A stretch of DNA of 64,000 nt from Panicum virgatum (GCF_016808335.1 NC_053138.1:10347900-10411899); one strand, 5' to 3'. Shown: positions 46,681 to 57,717, counted from the first letter of the stretch. Numbers and translations: made by a program. Notes: generated by a model not told the origin, from the sequence alone.

Positions 46681-47630
46681 GGAACGGTGAAAGCAGGAGG
46701 ATCCTTCTGTCCAGGGTTTGCGCCTGTAAATGAGCTGTTCCACATGTAGAGGGTTCCGTGTAAACAAGATTAAGTGATTATAATTACATGTGGCTGTGCC
46801 TGCATGAGGAGGGAACATGCTGGGACTGGGAGGTACCAGGGACATCAGCTAGACTGCGAAGAAGTGCAGTGCAGGTAGCCAAGGCAACACCGCTGTATTA
46901 TTTGCCCTTCAGCTGGATCGTAGCACCAAGGAGAGCCATCTAAGGGTCGGGTATCTCATTCCAAGCTAGCCGCTGGAATCCTCGCATCAGCGGAACCCCG
47001 GGGGCGGCTATCTACACGCAGGAACACCGATCCTTGGTTCATCAAAGTTATCCCGTGACTGGATTCACGATTTCACATTCACTATTTCTGAGTTTCTTCT
47101 TGTTGATAGCTGATGAGAGATGCAAGGCAACAGACGTTTTAGGAAAAGATGAAATTTTTCTTTGTGTGAATTTTTTGGGTGTGTTTTCGACCGTGAGTTA
47201 CCCCATGCAACAATAATTATATTTAGCTAGGATTTTGTCGTTTTTGCTCCTATCTTGAAGTGAAATTGTGATTTTACACCTATTTTTTCAACCATGCGAT
47301 TTTACCACTATTTTTTACAAACGAAGGCATGTTTACCCCTATATTAACTCTGGTAGAGGCCCAAAAAATGGATTAGAAAAATATTCAGAGCAATGAGAAA
47401 AGACTGCATTACCCCTCAGGTCTCTCCTTCCCTTTCATCTCCAAGTCACATGACTACTTCCCGTACCCAAATCACATGCAGGTGGTGGTAGGATCGGAGC
47501 AAGGGCGACACTATGATTAGCTTCGGGCAATGGCGGTGTCTGATCTGTTTGCTTGGTAGAGATCGACTAAGTGCGGTCTGTAGAGCATTGGGTAACCGGA
47601 AGGCATAGCACCGTCTGGAGTAGAATGGAA
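45727..47630. repeat. ~950-bp near-identical tandem duplication
   Basis: Copy 1 45727-46680 (954 bp), copy 2 46681-47630 (950 bp). Differences are mostly one- or two-base indels, many in short runs (for example GGTTGAAAG/GGTGAAAG, ATGCATGGG/ATGCTGGG, GCATGGTAG/GCAGGTAG). Each copy ends in the same 3'-fragment of a CACTA transposase. Either a very young duplication or an assembly artefact. Confidence 0.9.
46681..47516 (+). ncRNA. second copy of PHAS locus l
   Basis: Duplicate site at 46821-46842, identical in its 22 bases to the site at 45870. It lies in the tandem copy and has no separate upstream promoter block, because the duplicated segment starts downstream of it. Confidence 0.42.
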
Positions 47631-49318
47631 TTCAGGGTTGCCATCAAAATGATTATTGAACTTCTTACTTCGGTACCTATGCCCTTCAACCAAGAAGCGT
47701 CTATATCCAAGGTAAACTACCTTCCGAGAACCCTCAAGAAAAGATGATACAGTGTCATCCACGCACACCGTGCATCTCGTCCTACCTTTGATCTGTCCTA
47801 ACAGGACGAACAATGCTTGATAATCATGGATGGTGACAAATATAATAGCTCTAAGATTAAAGGGCTGCCGTACAAAACCATCATATATATCGATACCCTC
47901 CTTCCATAAAGTTTTCATCTCTTGCATTAGAGGCTCAAGAAAAATGTCTATATCGATGCCAGGATGCTTGGGGCCCTGTATAAGCACGAATAGCAAAAGA
48001 TACTTCCTCTTTTGGCACAGTCATGTAGGCAGGTTGTACATTGTCAGCATCACTGGCCATGTGATGTGGGTGCTACTTCTTTCACCGAACGGATTCATTC
48101 CATCCGTACTCAACACAAACCAAACATTTCTCGGGTCATTCCCAAATTCCAGATAGTACTTGTCATCAAATTCCTTCCACTGCCGAGCATCAGCCGGATG
48201 TCGGAGCTTTCCGTCACCCTTCTTGCGCTTATCCGAATCCCACCATCGCATTAGCTCAGCATCTTTTGGGTTCAAGAAGAAATGCCTAAGACGACCGCCA
48301 ACTGGGAGGTACCACATAACCATGGCCGGAATTCTGCTTTGCTTCTCCGATATGCCTAAAGTAGCGTCGTCTGGTTCAATGGAGGCAACACTATTCTTCG
48401 CCACGTTCCCCTTCCCCTTATTTGCACTGGTTGGACCTTCATTGTCGTCAACACAGTATCCATCATTATTTTTGTACCGACTTGTAGAACATACAGGGCA
48501 TTTTTAGGTCTTTAAAAACATCCCCATGATACAATATGCAATGATTTGGACATGCATGGATTCTTTCCACACCCATAGTGAATAGGCTGACAAGCTTCTT
48601 TGCTCGGTATGTGTTGGCTGGTACTTTATTTGGCTTTGGAAGCAACCAACCCAAGATACGCAGCAGCTCATTCAAACTACCATCTGACCAACCATGCTTA
48701 GCCTTCAGAGTCAACAGCTCAAGTACAAAACGAAGTACGGTCCAGTGTTTCGGGCATCCCTTCGATCGCTCATATATATTTTCCTCTGCTGATTTTCTAA
48801 CCGTCTCAAAGTTTGCTAACCCCCTGGCATTACCAACCAATAACTCCGCTTTGGAATTACGCAACAACTGGCTAAGAAAATCAGCATCATCAAGTTCACC
48901 ATCACTGCTGTCACCATCGATGGTCATGTCGCCAACATCATCCCCATGGAATCCACCAACACCATCATCATCGCCGACAGCATCATTACTTTCGCCATTA
49001 TCAATATAAGCATCAAACATTCTATCAAACTCCTCGTCTAGTATGATTTGATCCAGTGTATTATTCGCTGGAGGGGGAGCATCCGTCTCGCCATGTTTCT
49101 TCCAGATCGTGTAGTCCTTAACAAATCCACAAACCATCACATGCGATCTGATTGTGGTCGGATCGCTGAACACTCTCAAATTCTTGCATTTTTTGCATGG
49201 GCAATGTATCCATTGTGTCTTCTCATTTCTTGTACTCTGCAACTTTAATGAATTTATCAAGCTCTCCACGGAAATAGAGTTCCGTCTTTTTTGCTTTGTA
49301 CATCCATATCCTTTCCAT
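47517..49318 (-). pseudogene. CACTA transposase TNP2 pseudogene
   Basis: Reading leftwards from an ATG at 49318: an N-terminal WMYKAKK/ELDKFI segment, then the transposase-associated domain with WIHCPCKKCKN and the IRSHVMVCGF block. An acidic linker and a KHGWSDGSLNELLRILG segment follow, then the Transposase_21 region with the STDGMNPFGE, MVMWYLPVGGRLRHFF and LIQGPKHPGIDIDIFLEPLM blocks. The frame is broken at least three times (near 49225, 48470 and 48015), and the C-terminal part is absent. In the family this protein cuts at CACTA termini; this copy cannot be functional. Confidence 0.85.
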
Positions 49319-49973
49319 CTCTGAACAAAAACAAATAAATTAAATGGATCAAAACAATCAAGTTTTCATGAAAATGCATAAAAAAATTAAACCAACCGTG
49401 CATTAAATTGATATAAACATATACTTCTATATATGCATAGGTGTTGAAAACATACCATTTAACTAATACTAAGTAAAAACAATCAAAACTCAACGTATTA
49501 GTTTAACACTAATTATTGGGGAAAAACTAATATGCATATTTGAAAAATAGAAAAAAAAAACAAATCTTTTTCTCTCTCCTACATGGATCTAGGGCACTAT
49601 TTCCTTTACAATGAGGCTAAAAATAGTAGATTGAATCCAAATGATCACATAATCTTGTTCTCCTACTAAAATAGCACAACTTTATCCAAAAAGTTGAGAT
49701 AAATGGTGTATCAAATGGCTAATCCACACCATGGAGATCTAGGTTAGTTAGAGGTTAATAGAGCTCCATTTGAGCCATAAATCTAACAAAAGAGCTTAGA
49801 AATGAGAGAGAACTAGTACCTACTTACCTCCTAGAGCCCCCAACTCGAAGGAAAACAACTTGAAAACCTCCCCCCTTTTTTCTTTTTTTTAGGATGTTGT
49901 GGGAGCTCCTCTCCTGACCAAATAATGGGTGTACGGGAGGAGGAAGAAGGTAACAGATATTTATACCCATTTC
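49319..49973. other. 5' noncoding region of the CACTA relic
   Basis: AT-rich sequence between the transposase start and the subterminal repeats; presumably promoter/leader of the transposase gene. No separate gene seen. Confidence 0.5.
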
Positions 49974-50222
49974 TAAGGGCGGCTCACCCCTTAGGCCGCC
50001 CCTACAAATTTCATTTCCAGGGGCGGCTCACCCCCCAGGCCGCCCCTAAAAATGGACCCTATTTTCAGCGGCGGCCAGGGGGGTGAGGCACCCCTACAAA
50101 TTACTTTACAGGGGCAGCTCATTAGCTACAGTATCTGCGCTTTATTTCTAGGAACGGCTGACTTAATAGTCCGTCCCTGGAAAAAAAATGGGGTGTTGCT
50201 ACAAATTATTTCTGTAGTAGTG

Positions 50223-50760
50223 TATATATGTCTACCTCCTACAATGACCAGAATCAAACTAGGGATGCAAACACAAAAATGGGAACAAAGATAAAATGTA
50301 ATGTTCTATAGTGAGCCATCAGTGTATAGCTAGCCATGGGAGGTATTGGGATATTCAGCCGCTCCGCATGGTAGAGTCTGGGTATTCTATTTCTTGAAGT
50401 GCCCCATCAAGAGGCACATTCCTGGGCATGCGTCCGTTGTCAAAGGCCACAAGCATCACCACCAGGGCCCTGGATTCGATAAACCGGTACTCCCCAGCGC
50501 GCTGATCGACTGCCCGCTTGTGCCAGTGTCAGCCACGGCATCTTGCTGTCGGGATGGAAAGAAAATTCAGGCTAGGGTTGCCAGGATGAGCTTGCACTGT
50601 CCAGCCCTTGGTATGTTGGCGTAGGGTGGCCGCGGCGCGCGCAGAATCCATGGCATGTTCATGGGAGCGAGTAGTGGACAAGATATGAGAAGGCAGTAGC
50701 ATGTGGAAATGAGTGATTTGGTTAGTTAATTGCAAAGTCGTAGTAAGATATTATTACCAT
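50223..50760 (+). ncRNA. candidate PHAS locus m (class I variant), promoter disrupted
   Basis: Site at 50331-50352 (TAGCCATGGGAGGTATTGGG) with the same leader (GGGAACAAAGATAAAATG...) as loci j and r. The CACTA terminus lies 108 bp upstream of the site, where sister loci have their TATA box, so no native promoter remains. 3' end nominal. Confidence 0.52.
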
Positions 50761-50896
50761 GGCTAATGAATCTTGAAGGATAGTCTATCTTACTATTACT
50801 AATTGGAGGCTCATTTTAAGCCTCCACGTGAAGCCACATAGAATTCTAAGTGGACACTAAAAAAACAGAGAAAGCTTAGAAATTCTCACAAAATTA

Positions 50897-51129
50897 GGCC
50901 TTGTTTAGTTCCTAAATTTTTTTCTACAGTACACATCACATCAAATCTTCAGACATATGCATGAAGCATTAAATGCAGTTGAAAAAAAATAACTCATTCA
51001 AAGTTTAACGGTAAATGACGAGACAGATCTTTTTAGCCTAATTAGTCCATAATTGGACATTAGTTGCTAAATAATAACGAAAGTGCTACAGTACCAAAAC
51101 CCAAAAAAATTTGCGAACTAAAGAAGCCC
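50897..51129. mobile_element. 233-bp Tourist (PIF/Harbinger) MITE
   Basis: Starts GGCCTTGTTTAGTTCC and ends GAACTAAAGAAGCCC, with a perfect TTA target duplication (50894-50896 and 51130-51132). It carries the CTAATTAGTCCATAATT and GTGCTACAGTA words typical of the family. It inserted into the older Stowaway-like relic upstream of locus n. Confidence 0.9.
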
Positions 51130-51477
51130 TTAGACTTTATGCAAATTTTGTGCGATAGGTCGAATTAATAACATTGCGTTCACACTTTATAAAGCACTTT
51201 CTAATAACTATTATGATTTTGTAGCTATTAATAAAACATCATATGAACAAGACAATAATCGATTTTGGACATTCAGGATACAATATCAAATCAGAGGGAG
51301 CAAATTAGTGATAGTTGTGTGTAGAGAGGGAATATGATGATTCGCATCCTATGGAAAGGTGTGTTCTTGTCCCTTTTCTCTTTATTTTTTCTTCTATTTT
51401 CACTCAAGACTTCAAGAGAGGGTAGATATGATCAGAAAGTACCATGAAGTAAATGCTGCAAGGGCCGGGAAGCAGGG

Positions 51478-51800
51478 AATAAAACCTATGCCATACCATG
51501 GCAATGTGTATGCCTTGCTCGATCCTACATACATGGAATCAGATGTAAGCAGGAAAAAAATCATAGATCAAATTCTCTTTTACTAAATCAATAATAGTGA
51601 TGGGAGGCAGCAGGACATTCGGCCGACCAAGATCTGAGGATTCTGGTGCTTCGCAAACGGAAAACCTATGCATGGAACCCAAGCCAAGACGACACAAACA
51701 AATTCAATGTCTTCGGCCCCAGGACAGTGCCACAGCCAGGGGCAAGTCCGCCTCTCGCACACAGTCATGCAGGCTAGCTAGTTAGCTTCGTGACACGGGT
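51478..51800 (+). ncRNA. candidate PHAS locus n (class I)
   Basis: A degenerate TATA (GGAATAAAACCTATGCC) at ~51478-51485 and a site at 51595-51616 (TAGTGATGGGAGGCAGCAGG), with four mismatches. Sister of locus k, with the same GGGCCGGGA-GCAGGG promoter flank and AAATTCTCTTTTACTAAATCA leader. 3' end nominal. Confidence 0.65.
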
Positions 51801-52283
51801 GACCATGATCTGTCATCTCAGAAGATCCATCATTCATGTCAAGCTTAACTACACCGATGAAGTTAAAAAGAGGTGTATCTTCTTAGCAATAATAATGCAT
51901 ATGCTTCCTGTGCGCATACTCTAGGAGTGGGGAAGTTTGCGACTTTGCGCAGCCATCTAGGGCCGCCGTGTATATCTCACGCTAGCAGGAATCCCCGCGT
52001 CAGCGGAACACCGATCGGTTGGTTACTAATCAAAGTTTATCGCGTGACTGATCCACGCTTTCACATTCAGACGTTCAGCATTTCAGTGCATGGGATCTTA
52101 TACATATTTTTTTTCAAATTATACAGTTTACAAATTAATAATAAAGAGATGTCATACTTTAGGAGTGTAGATGAGAAGGTACAACTCGAAGTAATAGAAA
52201 TGAATGGTAGTGAGGTTATTTATATCTGTGGCCGCGTCCATTCACATATCTTATTCCTCAGTGCAAATTTTGGATAGCGCAAC

Positions 52284-52775
52284 TATAAAATTAGAGAGAG
52301 AGAGAGAGTTGGTGAAAAAAAAGAAGGCGCAAACATTTGTTTTCAGCATCGATGCATGCATGGTTGAAGCATTTTTTTAGGTAACTTGAAGCAGGTTATT
52401 ACGAAAACTCTGAAGATTCAAGAATTCTTCAGTTGTTTATTTCCGGTGTATCAGGTCGACAGTAGTTCAAATGAGTCTCTACGTGAAGACAGAATAGACA
52501 TGGGATGCATCAGGACATTCAATTATAGGACAATGTGTATGTTAAGTGCGACTTTGGCGGGACGCATCAGGACATTCAATTATAGGATAATGTATATGTT
52601 AAGTGCGACTTTGGCACCTCCTTGTCATCCTGTGCACCCAAGTGGCACCACGGGTGCAGAGTGCACATTTTTTGCCACGCTAGGGAGGCAGGTTTAGCTT
52701 ACTAAGAGGATTCCTGCCTCCTTGACTCCATCAGATGTGGGTGCAGGTGCAGCAGCCCCTTCCATGAGCAAACTC
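52284..52775 (+). ncRNA. candidate PHAS locus o (class II) with two trigger sites
   Basis: TATAAAA at 52284-52290 followed by a GA run, then sites at 52495-52516 (ACATGGGATGCATCAGGAC) and 52552-52573 (GGCGGGACGCATCAGGAC). The second arises from an exact-length 57-bp tandem duplication. The first site matches the idealised complement closely in its 3' half (GCATCAGGA). The body is cut by the CACTA array at 52776. Confidence 0.65.
52502..52615. repeat. 57-bp tandem duplication containing the miR2118-like site
   Basis: Units 52502-52558 and 52559-52615 differ at only a few positions. Most of the site core (GGGA-GCATCAGGACATTC) is included, so the trigger is doubled. Confidence 0.9.
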
Positions 52776-53381
52776 CACTACTACAGAACAGGCCTTTGTT
52801 CCAAGTCATTTGTCCCGGCTGTCTTTGGGCCCGGGACAAAAGGTGGCTTTCATCCCGGGTCCAACGGCTAGCCGGGCCAGCGGGGGGACAGAGGTCTTTT
52901 GTCCCGGTTGGAAGCACCAACCGGGACAAAAGGACCCCCTTTTGTTCCGGTTGGTGGCTCCATCCGGGATAAAAGGCCCAACCCTTTTTGTCCCGGTTGG
53001 TAACACCAACCCGGACTAAAGGGTGACCCTTTTGTCCCGGTTGGTGGCACCAACCCGGACTAAAGGACCCTTTTGTCCCGGTTGGTGTTACCAACACGGA
53101 CAAAAGGGCTCTCCACGTGATAGTTCAAAAGAAAGTTATTCTTTACTGAGTCACATGTACTACTTAGGTGAGTTGGCAAGGAAGCCATGCGCCAGGCAAT
53201 AGGTCTTGGGTTCGAATCCCGCAGGGTGCAAAAAAATTTTAGCATGAGGGACATTTTGTCCCGGTTCTACCACCCGGGATAAAAGCCTCCAGAGCTTTTG
53301 TCCCGGCAGCCGAATTCCGGTTCCAAAACCGGGACAAATGGCCCTTGGGAAATGGGACAAATGGCCCGATCTGTAGTAGTG
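52776..53381. mobile_element. CACTA derivative, array copy 1
   Basis: Starts CACTACTACAGAACAGG and ends CTGTAGTAGTG, with a matching 3-bp duplication CTC (52773-52775 and 53382-53384). It contains inverted GTCCCGGTTGG / CCAACCGGGACAAAAGG motifs and a tRNA-like AGTTGGCAAGG ... GGGTTCGAATCCC segment (53171-53220). No transposase. Confidence 0.92.
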
Positions 53382-53416
53382 CTCGGTGCCGTACTTCATG
53401 ACCGTGCAGGAGCCAA

Positions 53417-53973
53417 CACTACTACAGAACAGACATTTGTTCCAAGCCATTTGTCCCGGCTGCCTTTGGGCCCGGGACAAAAGGTGGCTTTTGTCTCGGG
53501 TCCAACGGCTAGCCGGGCCAGCGGGGGGACAGAGGTCTTTTGTCCCGGTTGGAGGCACCAACCGGGACAAAGGACCCCCTTTTGTCCCGGTTGGTAACAC
53601 CAACTCGGACTAAAGGGTGACCCTTTTTCCCGGTTGGTGGCACCAACCCAGACTAACGGACCCTTTGTCCCGGTTGGCGTTACCAACCCGGACAAAGGTC
53701 CCTCCACGTGATAGTTCAAAAGAAAGTTATTCTTTACTGAGTCACATGTACTACTTAGGTGAGTTGGCAAGGAAGCCATGCGCCAGGCAATAGGTCTTGG
53801 GTTCGAATCCCGTAGGGTGCAAAAAAAATTTTAGCGTGAGGGACATTTTATCCCGGTTTCTACCACCCGGGATAAAAGCCTCCAGAGCTTTTGTCCCTGC
53901 AGCCGAATTCCGGTTCCAAAACCGGGACAAATGGCCCTTGGGAAATGGACAAATGGCCCGATCTGTAGTAGTG
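53417..53973. mobile_element. CACTA derivative, array copy 2
   Basis: Same termini and internal layout as copy 1, but its flanks do not match: CAA on the left (53414-53416), CTC on the right (53974-53976). It therefore did not arrive by simple transposition at this spot. Several single-base gaps relative to copy 1. Confidence 0.9.
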
Positions 53974-54010
53974 CTCGGTGCCGTACTTCATGACCGTTGC
54001 AGGAGCCAAA

Positions 54011-54568
54011 CACTACTACAGAACAGACATTTGTTCCAAGCCATTTGTCCCGGCTGCCTTTGGGCCCGGGACAAAAGGTGGCTTTGTCTCGGGTCCAACG
54101 GCTAGCCGGGCCAGCGGGGGACAGAGGTCTTTTGTCCCGGTTGGAGGCACCAACCGGGACAAAAGGACCCCCTTTTGTCCCGGTTGGTAACACCAACTCG
54201 GACTAAAGGGTGACCCTTTTTCCCGGTTGGTGGCACCAACCCAGACTAACGGACCCTTTTGTCCCGGTTGGCGTTACCAACCCGGACAAAAGGTCCCTCC
54301 ACGTGATAGTTCAAAAGAAAGTTATTCTTTACTGAGTCACATGTACTACTTAGGTGAGTTGGCAAGGAAGCCATGCGCCAGGCAATAGGTCTTGGGTTCG
54401 AATCCCGTAGGGTGCAAAAAAAATTTTAGCGTGAGGGACATTTTATCCCGGTTCTACCACCCGGGACAAAAGCCTCCAGAGCTTTTGTCCCGGCAGCCGA
54501 ATCCCGGTTCCAAAACCGGGACAAATGACCCTTTGGAACCGGGACAAATGGCCTGATCTGTAGTAGTG
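54011..54568. mobile_element. CACTA derivative, array copy 3
   Basis: Very close to copy 2. Left flank AA/CAA-type (GCCAAA), right flank CTT (a one-base variant of CTC), so again no target duplication. Separated from its neighbours by the same ~36-bp spacer (TCGGTGCCGTACTTCATGACC). Confidence 0.9.
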
Positions 54569-54603
54569 CTTGGTGCCGTACTTCATGACCGTGCAGGAGC
54601 CAA

Positions 54604-55170
54604 CACTACTACAGAACAGGCCTTTGTTCCAAGCCATTTGTCCCGGCTGCCTTTGGGCCCAGGACAAAAGGTGGCTTTTGTCCGGGTCCAACGGCTAGCC
54701 GGGCCAGCGGGGGGGGGGGGACAGAGGTCTTTTGTCCCGGTTGGAGGCACCAACCGGGACAAAAGAACCCCCTTTTGTACCGGTTGGTGGCTCCATTCGG
54801 GATAAAAGGCCCAACCCTTTTGTCCCAGTTGGTAACACCAACCCGGACTAAAGGGTGACCCTTTTTGTCCCGGTTGGTGGCACCAACCCGGACTAAAGGA
54901 CCCTTTTGTCCCGGTTGGTGTTACCAACTCGGACAAAAGGTCCCTCCACGTGATAGTTCAAAAGGAAGTTATTCTTTACTGAGTCACATGTACTACTTAG
55001 GTGAGTTGGCAAGGAACCCATGCGCCAGGCAATAGGTCTTGGGTTCGAATCACGCAGGGCGCAAAAAATTTTTAGTGTCCAGGCTTTTGTCCCGGCAGCC
55101 GAATCCCGGTTCCAAAATCAGGACAAATGGCCCTTTGGAACCGGGACAAATGGCCCGATCTGTAGTAGTG
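54604..55170. mobile_element. CACTA derivative, array copy 4
   Basis: Termini as in the other copies; flanked on both sides by CAA (54601-54603 and 55171-55173), a proper 3-bp target duplication. It contains a G-run of about twelve bases at ~54709-54720. Confidence 0.92.
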
Positions 55171-55196
55171 CAAGACTTCAAGTGTCAGAGAACCCG

Positions 55197-57190
55197 GACG
55201 CCCAAGTAAATTTGGACCTGCATGCATGGAAAGAAAATAGGAGAAACATGCAAGAAGCTTGCGGATTGATTTGTGAGAATGAAACCCCGGCAGCCGCACA
55301 TGATTCTGCAACATGTACTTGACAACATCTCCGGTGTTACTAGCAGGTTAGGGGTAAACATGTTGCCAACTTTAACTACACTTAAATTTGTATATCTAAA
55401 ATTTTAACAAAAATATGAATGGATAGAGCATGCAAACATCTATCATCATGCAAAATTTGAGATGCAACTGAAAGTTTTGCAAAATGAGAAACAAAAAGGA
55501 GAAATCAGCCTATGAATAGTAGAGAGTTACGGGTCCGAGATAAATAGTTGAACCCACAACTATTTAAGTGCAGTATTCCCTTTTTTGTTTCTTCTTGCAC
55601 AAATTTTTATTTAATCTCAAAATTTACATGATGGTAGATGCTTATGTGTTCTATCCATTCATATTTTTGGATAAATTTTTTATACACAAATTTAGGTGTA
55701 ATTAAAGTTAGTAATACAATAACACCTTTATGGGCGGTAACACCGGATACATTATTCTAAAATGTACTTACCTTTGTTTTGGAATACAAATGAAGTTTTG
55801 ACCAAAACGTGTGCACCGTCTATCTATCGTATCAGGCATGCATGTTAGAGGTCAGTGGCTCAGTGCGAGCCCACGGGTTCCCAACTCTGCTGCCGGCGAG
55901 CCTAGGCCACGTGCAAGCGTCCTTTTATTTATTTATTTATGTCAAAGAGAACAGTGCAACATTTCTTCAAAGTAGGTCAGATACCATAAGGCAGCATTGG
56001 AATGAAGTAAATAAGGCAGGGGACAAATTATGATTTGCTTAGCAGGCTATAAATCCTAGGCCAACGCATGACAATGTATGTCTTCTTCATCCTAGAGTGA
56101 ATCCAGAGATGTAAGCAAAAGAAAAATATGCAAAGAAAAAGGGAAAAAAGTGTATGTCTTTACAAATCGATGATAGAAATGGAAGGTACCAGGACATTCG
56201 AGCTGAGTTATCAAGAAGTTCGTAGATTTGGACCTGCATGCATGGAAAGAAAATAAGAGAAACATGTAAGCATCTTGCGGATTGATTTGTGATGGAACCC
56301 CGGCAGCCGCACATGATTCTGCAACATGTACTTGACAACATCTCTGGTGTTACCAACAGATTAGGTGCTACCATGTTGCCAACTTTAATTATTCTTAAAT
56401 TTTGTATATCTAAAATTTCAACAAAAATATGAATGGATAGAGCATGCAAGCATCTACCATTATGCAAATTTTGAGATGCAGCTGAAAGTTTTGCAATGAG
56501 AAATAAAAAGGAGAAATCAGCCTATGAATAGTAGCGGGTTACGGGTCCGAGATAAATAGTTGAACCCGCAACTATTTAAGTGCGGTCTTCTCTTTTTTGT
56601 TTCTTCTTGCACAATTTTTTTTTTCAAAATTAAAATTTGCATGATGGTAAATTCTTATGTGCTTTATCCATTCATATTTTTGGATAAATTTTTTATACAC
56701 AAATTTAGGTATAATTAAAGTTAGTAATACGATAACACCTTTGTGGACGGTAACACCGGATACGCTCTCACATGTACTTACCTGAAGTTTTGACCAAAAC
56801 GTGTGCACCGTCTATCAGGCATGCATGTTAGAGGTCAGTGCGAGCCCACGGGTTCCCAACTCTGCTGCCGGCGAGCAGGCCACGTGCAAGCGTCCTTTTA
56901 TTTATTTATTTATTTATTTCTGTCTAAGAGGACAGTGCAACATTTCTTCAGAGTAGGTCAGATATAAAAAAGTAGCATCGGAATGAAGTAAATATGGCAG
57001 AGATCAAATTATGATTAGCTTAGCCATGGCAGGCTATAAATCCTAGGCAAACGCATGACGATGTATGTCTTCTTCATCCTAGAGTGAATCTGGAGATGTA
57101 AGCACAAGGAAAATATGCAAAGAAAAAAGGGGAAAAATTGATGATAGGCATGGAAGGTACCAGGACATTCGAGCTGATGTAGATGTGAGA
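55197..57190. repeat. ~1-kb tandem duplication of a PHAS unit
   Basis: Unit 1 (55197 to ~56210) and unit 2 (~56216 to 57190) share TTTGGACCTGCATGCATGG, CGCACATGATTCTGCAACATG, GTTACGGGTCCGAGATAAAT and the promoter plus trigger site at the end of each. The sites are 971 bp apart. Divergence is moderate, so this duplication is much older than the one at 45727-47630. Confidence 0.85.
56048..56900 (+). ncRNA. candidate PHAS locus p (class I)
   Basis: GGCTATAAATCCTAGGCC (TATA at 56048-56054) and a site at 56174-56195 (TAGAAATGGAAGGTACCAGG). The GGAAGG change disrupts pairing in the core relative to locus i. 3' end nominal, since the tandem sister unit begins ~20 bp after the site. Confidence 0.55.
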
Positions 57191-57470
57191 GTTCGGCTGC
57201 TGCTCAAAGTATCGCATTAGACCAGATCGTCGATAGCATCTTCTCAGCAGCCGCGACAGTGGATCAGACGTGATTAGTGGTTCCACGCTGGATTCATCCG
57301 CTCCGCATGCCTCGGCATCCTCGCACGTTGAGGGTAGTTTGTGGCTCATGCCATGCTGAATCCGTGTGGTTCGAGCTCTAACCACTTCATGAAGGAGGTC
57401 CATCTGCCTAATAACAACATAATAATATATCCTGTAAAGTGTTAGTTTCGGTGAGATCCTGGAGCTTCAA
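57035..57470 (+). ncRNA. candidate PHAS locus q (class I)
   Basis: GGCTATAAATCCTAGGC (TATA at 57035-57041) 110 bp upstream of the site at 57145-57166 (TAGGCATGGAAGGTACCAGG). Followed by GAGCTGATGTAGATGTGAG and GCTGCTGCTCAAAG as in g and i. 3' end nominal. Confidence 0.6.
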
Positions 57471-57480
57471 CAAGCAGGTA

Positions 57481-57717
57481 CTCCCCCTGTCCCTAAATAA
57501 GAGTCGCTTTTGGTTTTTATGCTATAAGTTTGACTAGATTTGTAAAAAAATACGTGCAACATTTAAATCTCCAAATAAATTTTATAAAAAAATTAGATTC
57601 AAATATCTATCTAATGATATTTAATTTGTACAATAAATATTAATATATTTTTATATATATTTGGTTAAAGTTATTTCTCGGTAAGTGAAAACGACAGTTA
57701 TTTAGGGATGGAGGGAG
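57481..57717. mobile_element. 237-bp Stowaway (Tc1/mariner) MITE
   Basis: Inverted ends CTCCCCCTGTCCCTAAATAAG and TTATTTAGGGATGGAGGGAG with the TA target duplication (57479-57480 and 57718-57719). The interior is AT-rich and noncoding, as usual for this family. Confidence 0.93.

Larger units (their letters stand above)
47517..50222 (-). mobile_element. truncated TNP2-bearing CACTA element, minus strand
   Basis: The right end at 50222 reads TTCTGTAGTAGTG, a CACTA terminus whose coding side faces left. Subterminal repeats GGGGCGGCTCACCCC / GGCCGCCCCTA occupy 49974-50115. A broken TNP2 transposase gene lies inside. No left terminus is found; the element fades into the tandem-duplicated segment, so the other half is missing. 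It sits immediately upstream of PHAS locus m and seems to have removed or displaced that promoter. Confidence 0.8.

Noticed and set aside
52702..55322. Many overlapping frames rich in Gly-Thr-Lys/Pro repeats in the CACTA array, and the repeat pattern itself as a CRISPR-like array
   Set aside because: They are translations of GTCCCGGTTGG-type subterminal transposon repeats. The repeats are inverted and unevenly spaced, with CACTA termini and TSDs, and the genome is a plant.
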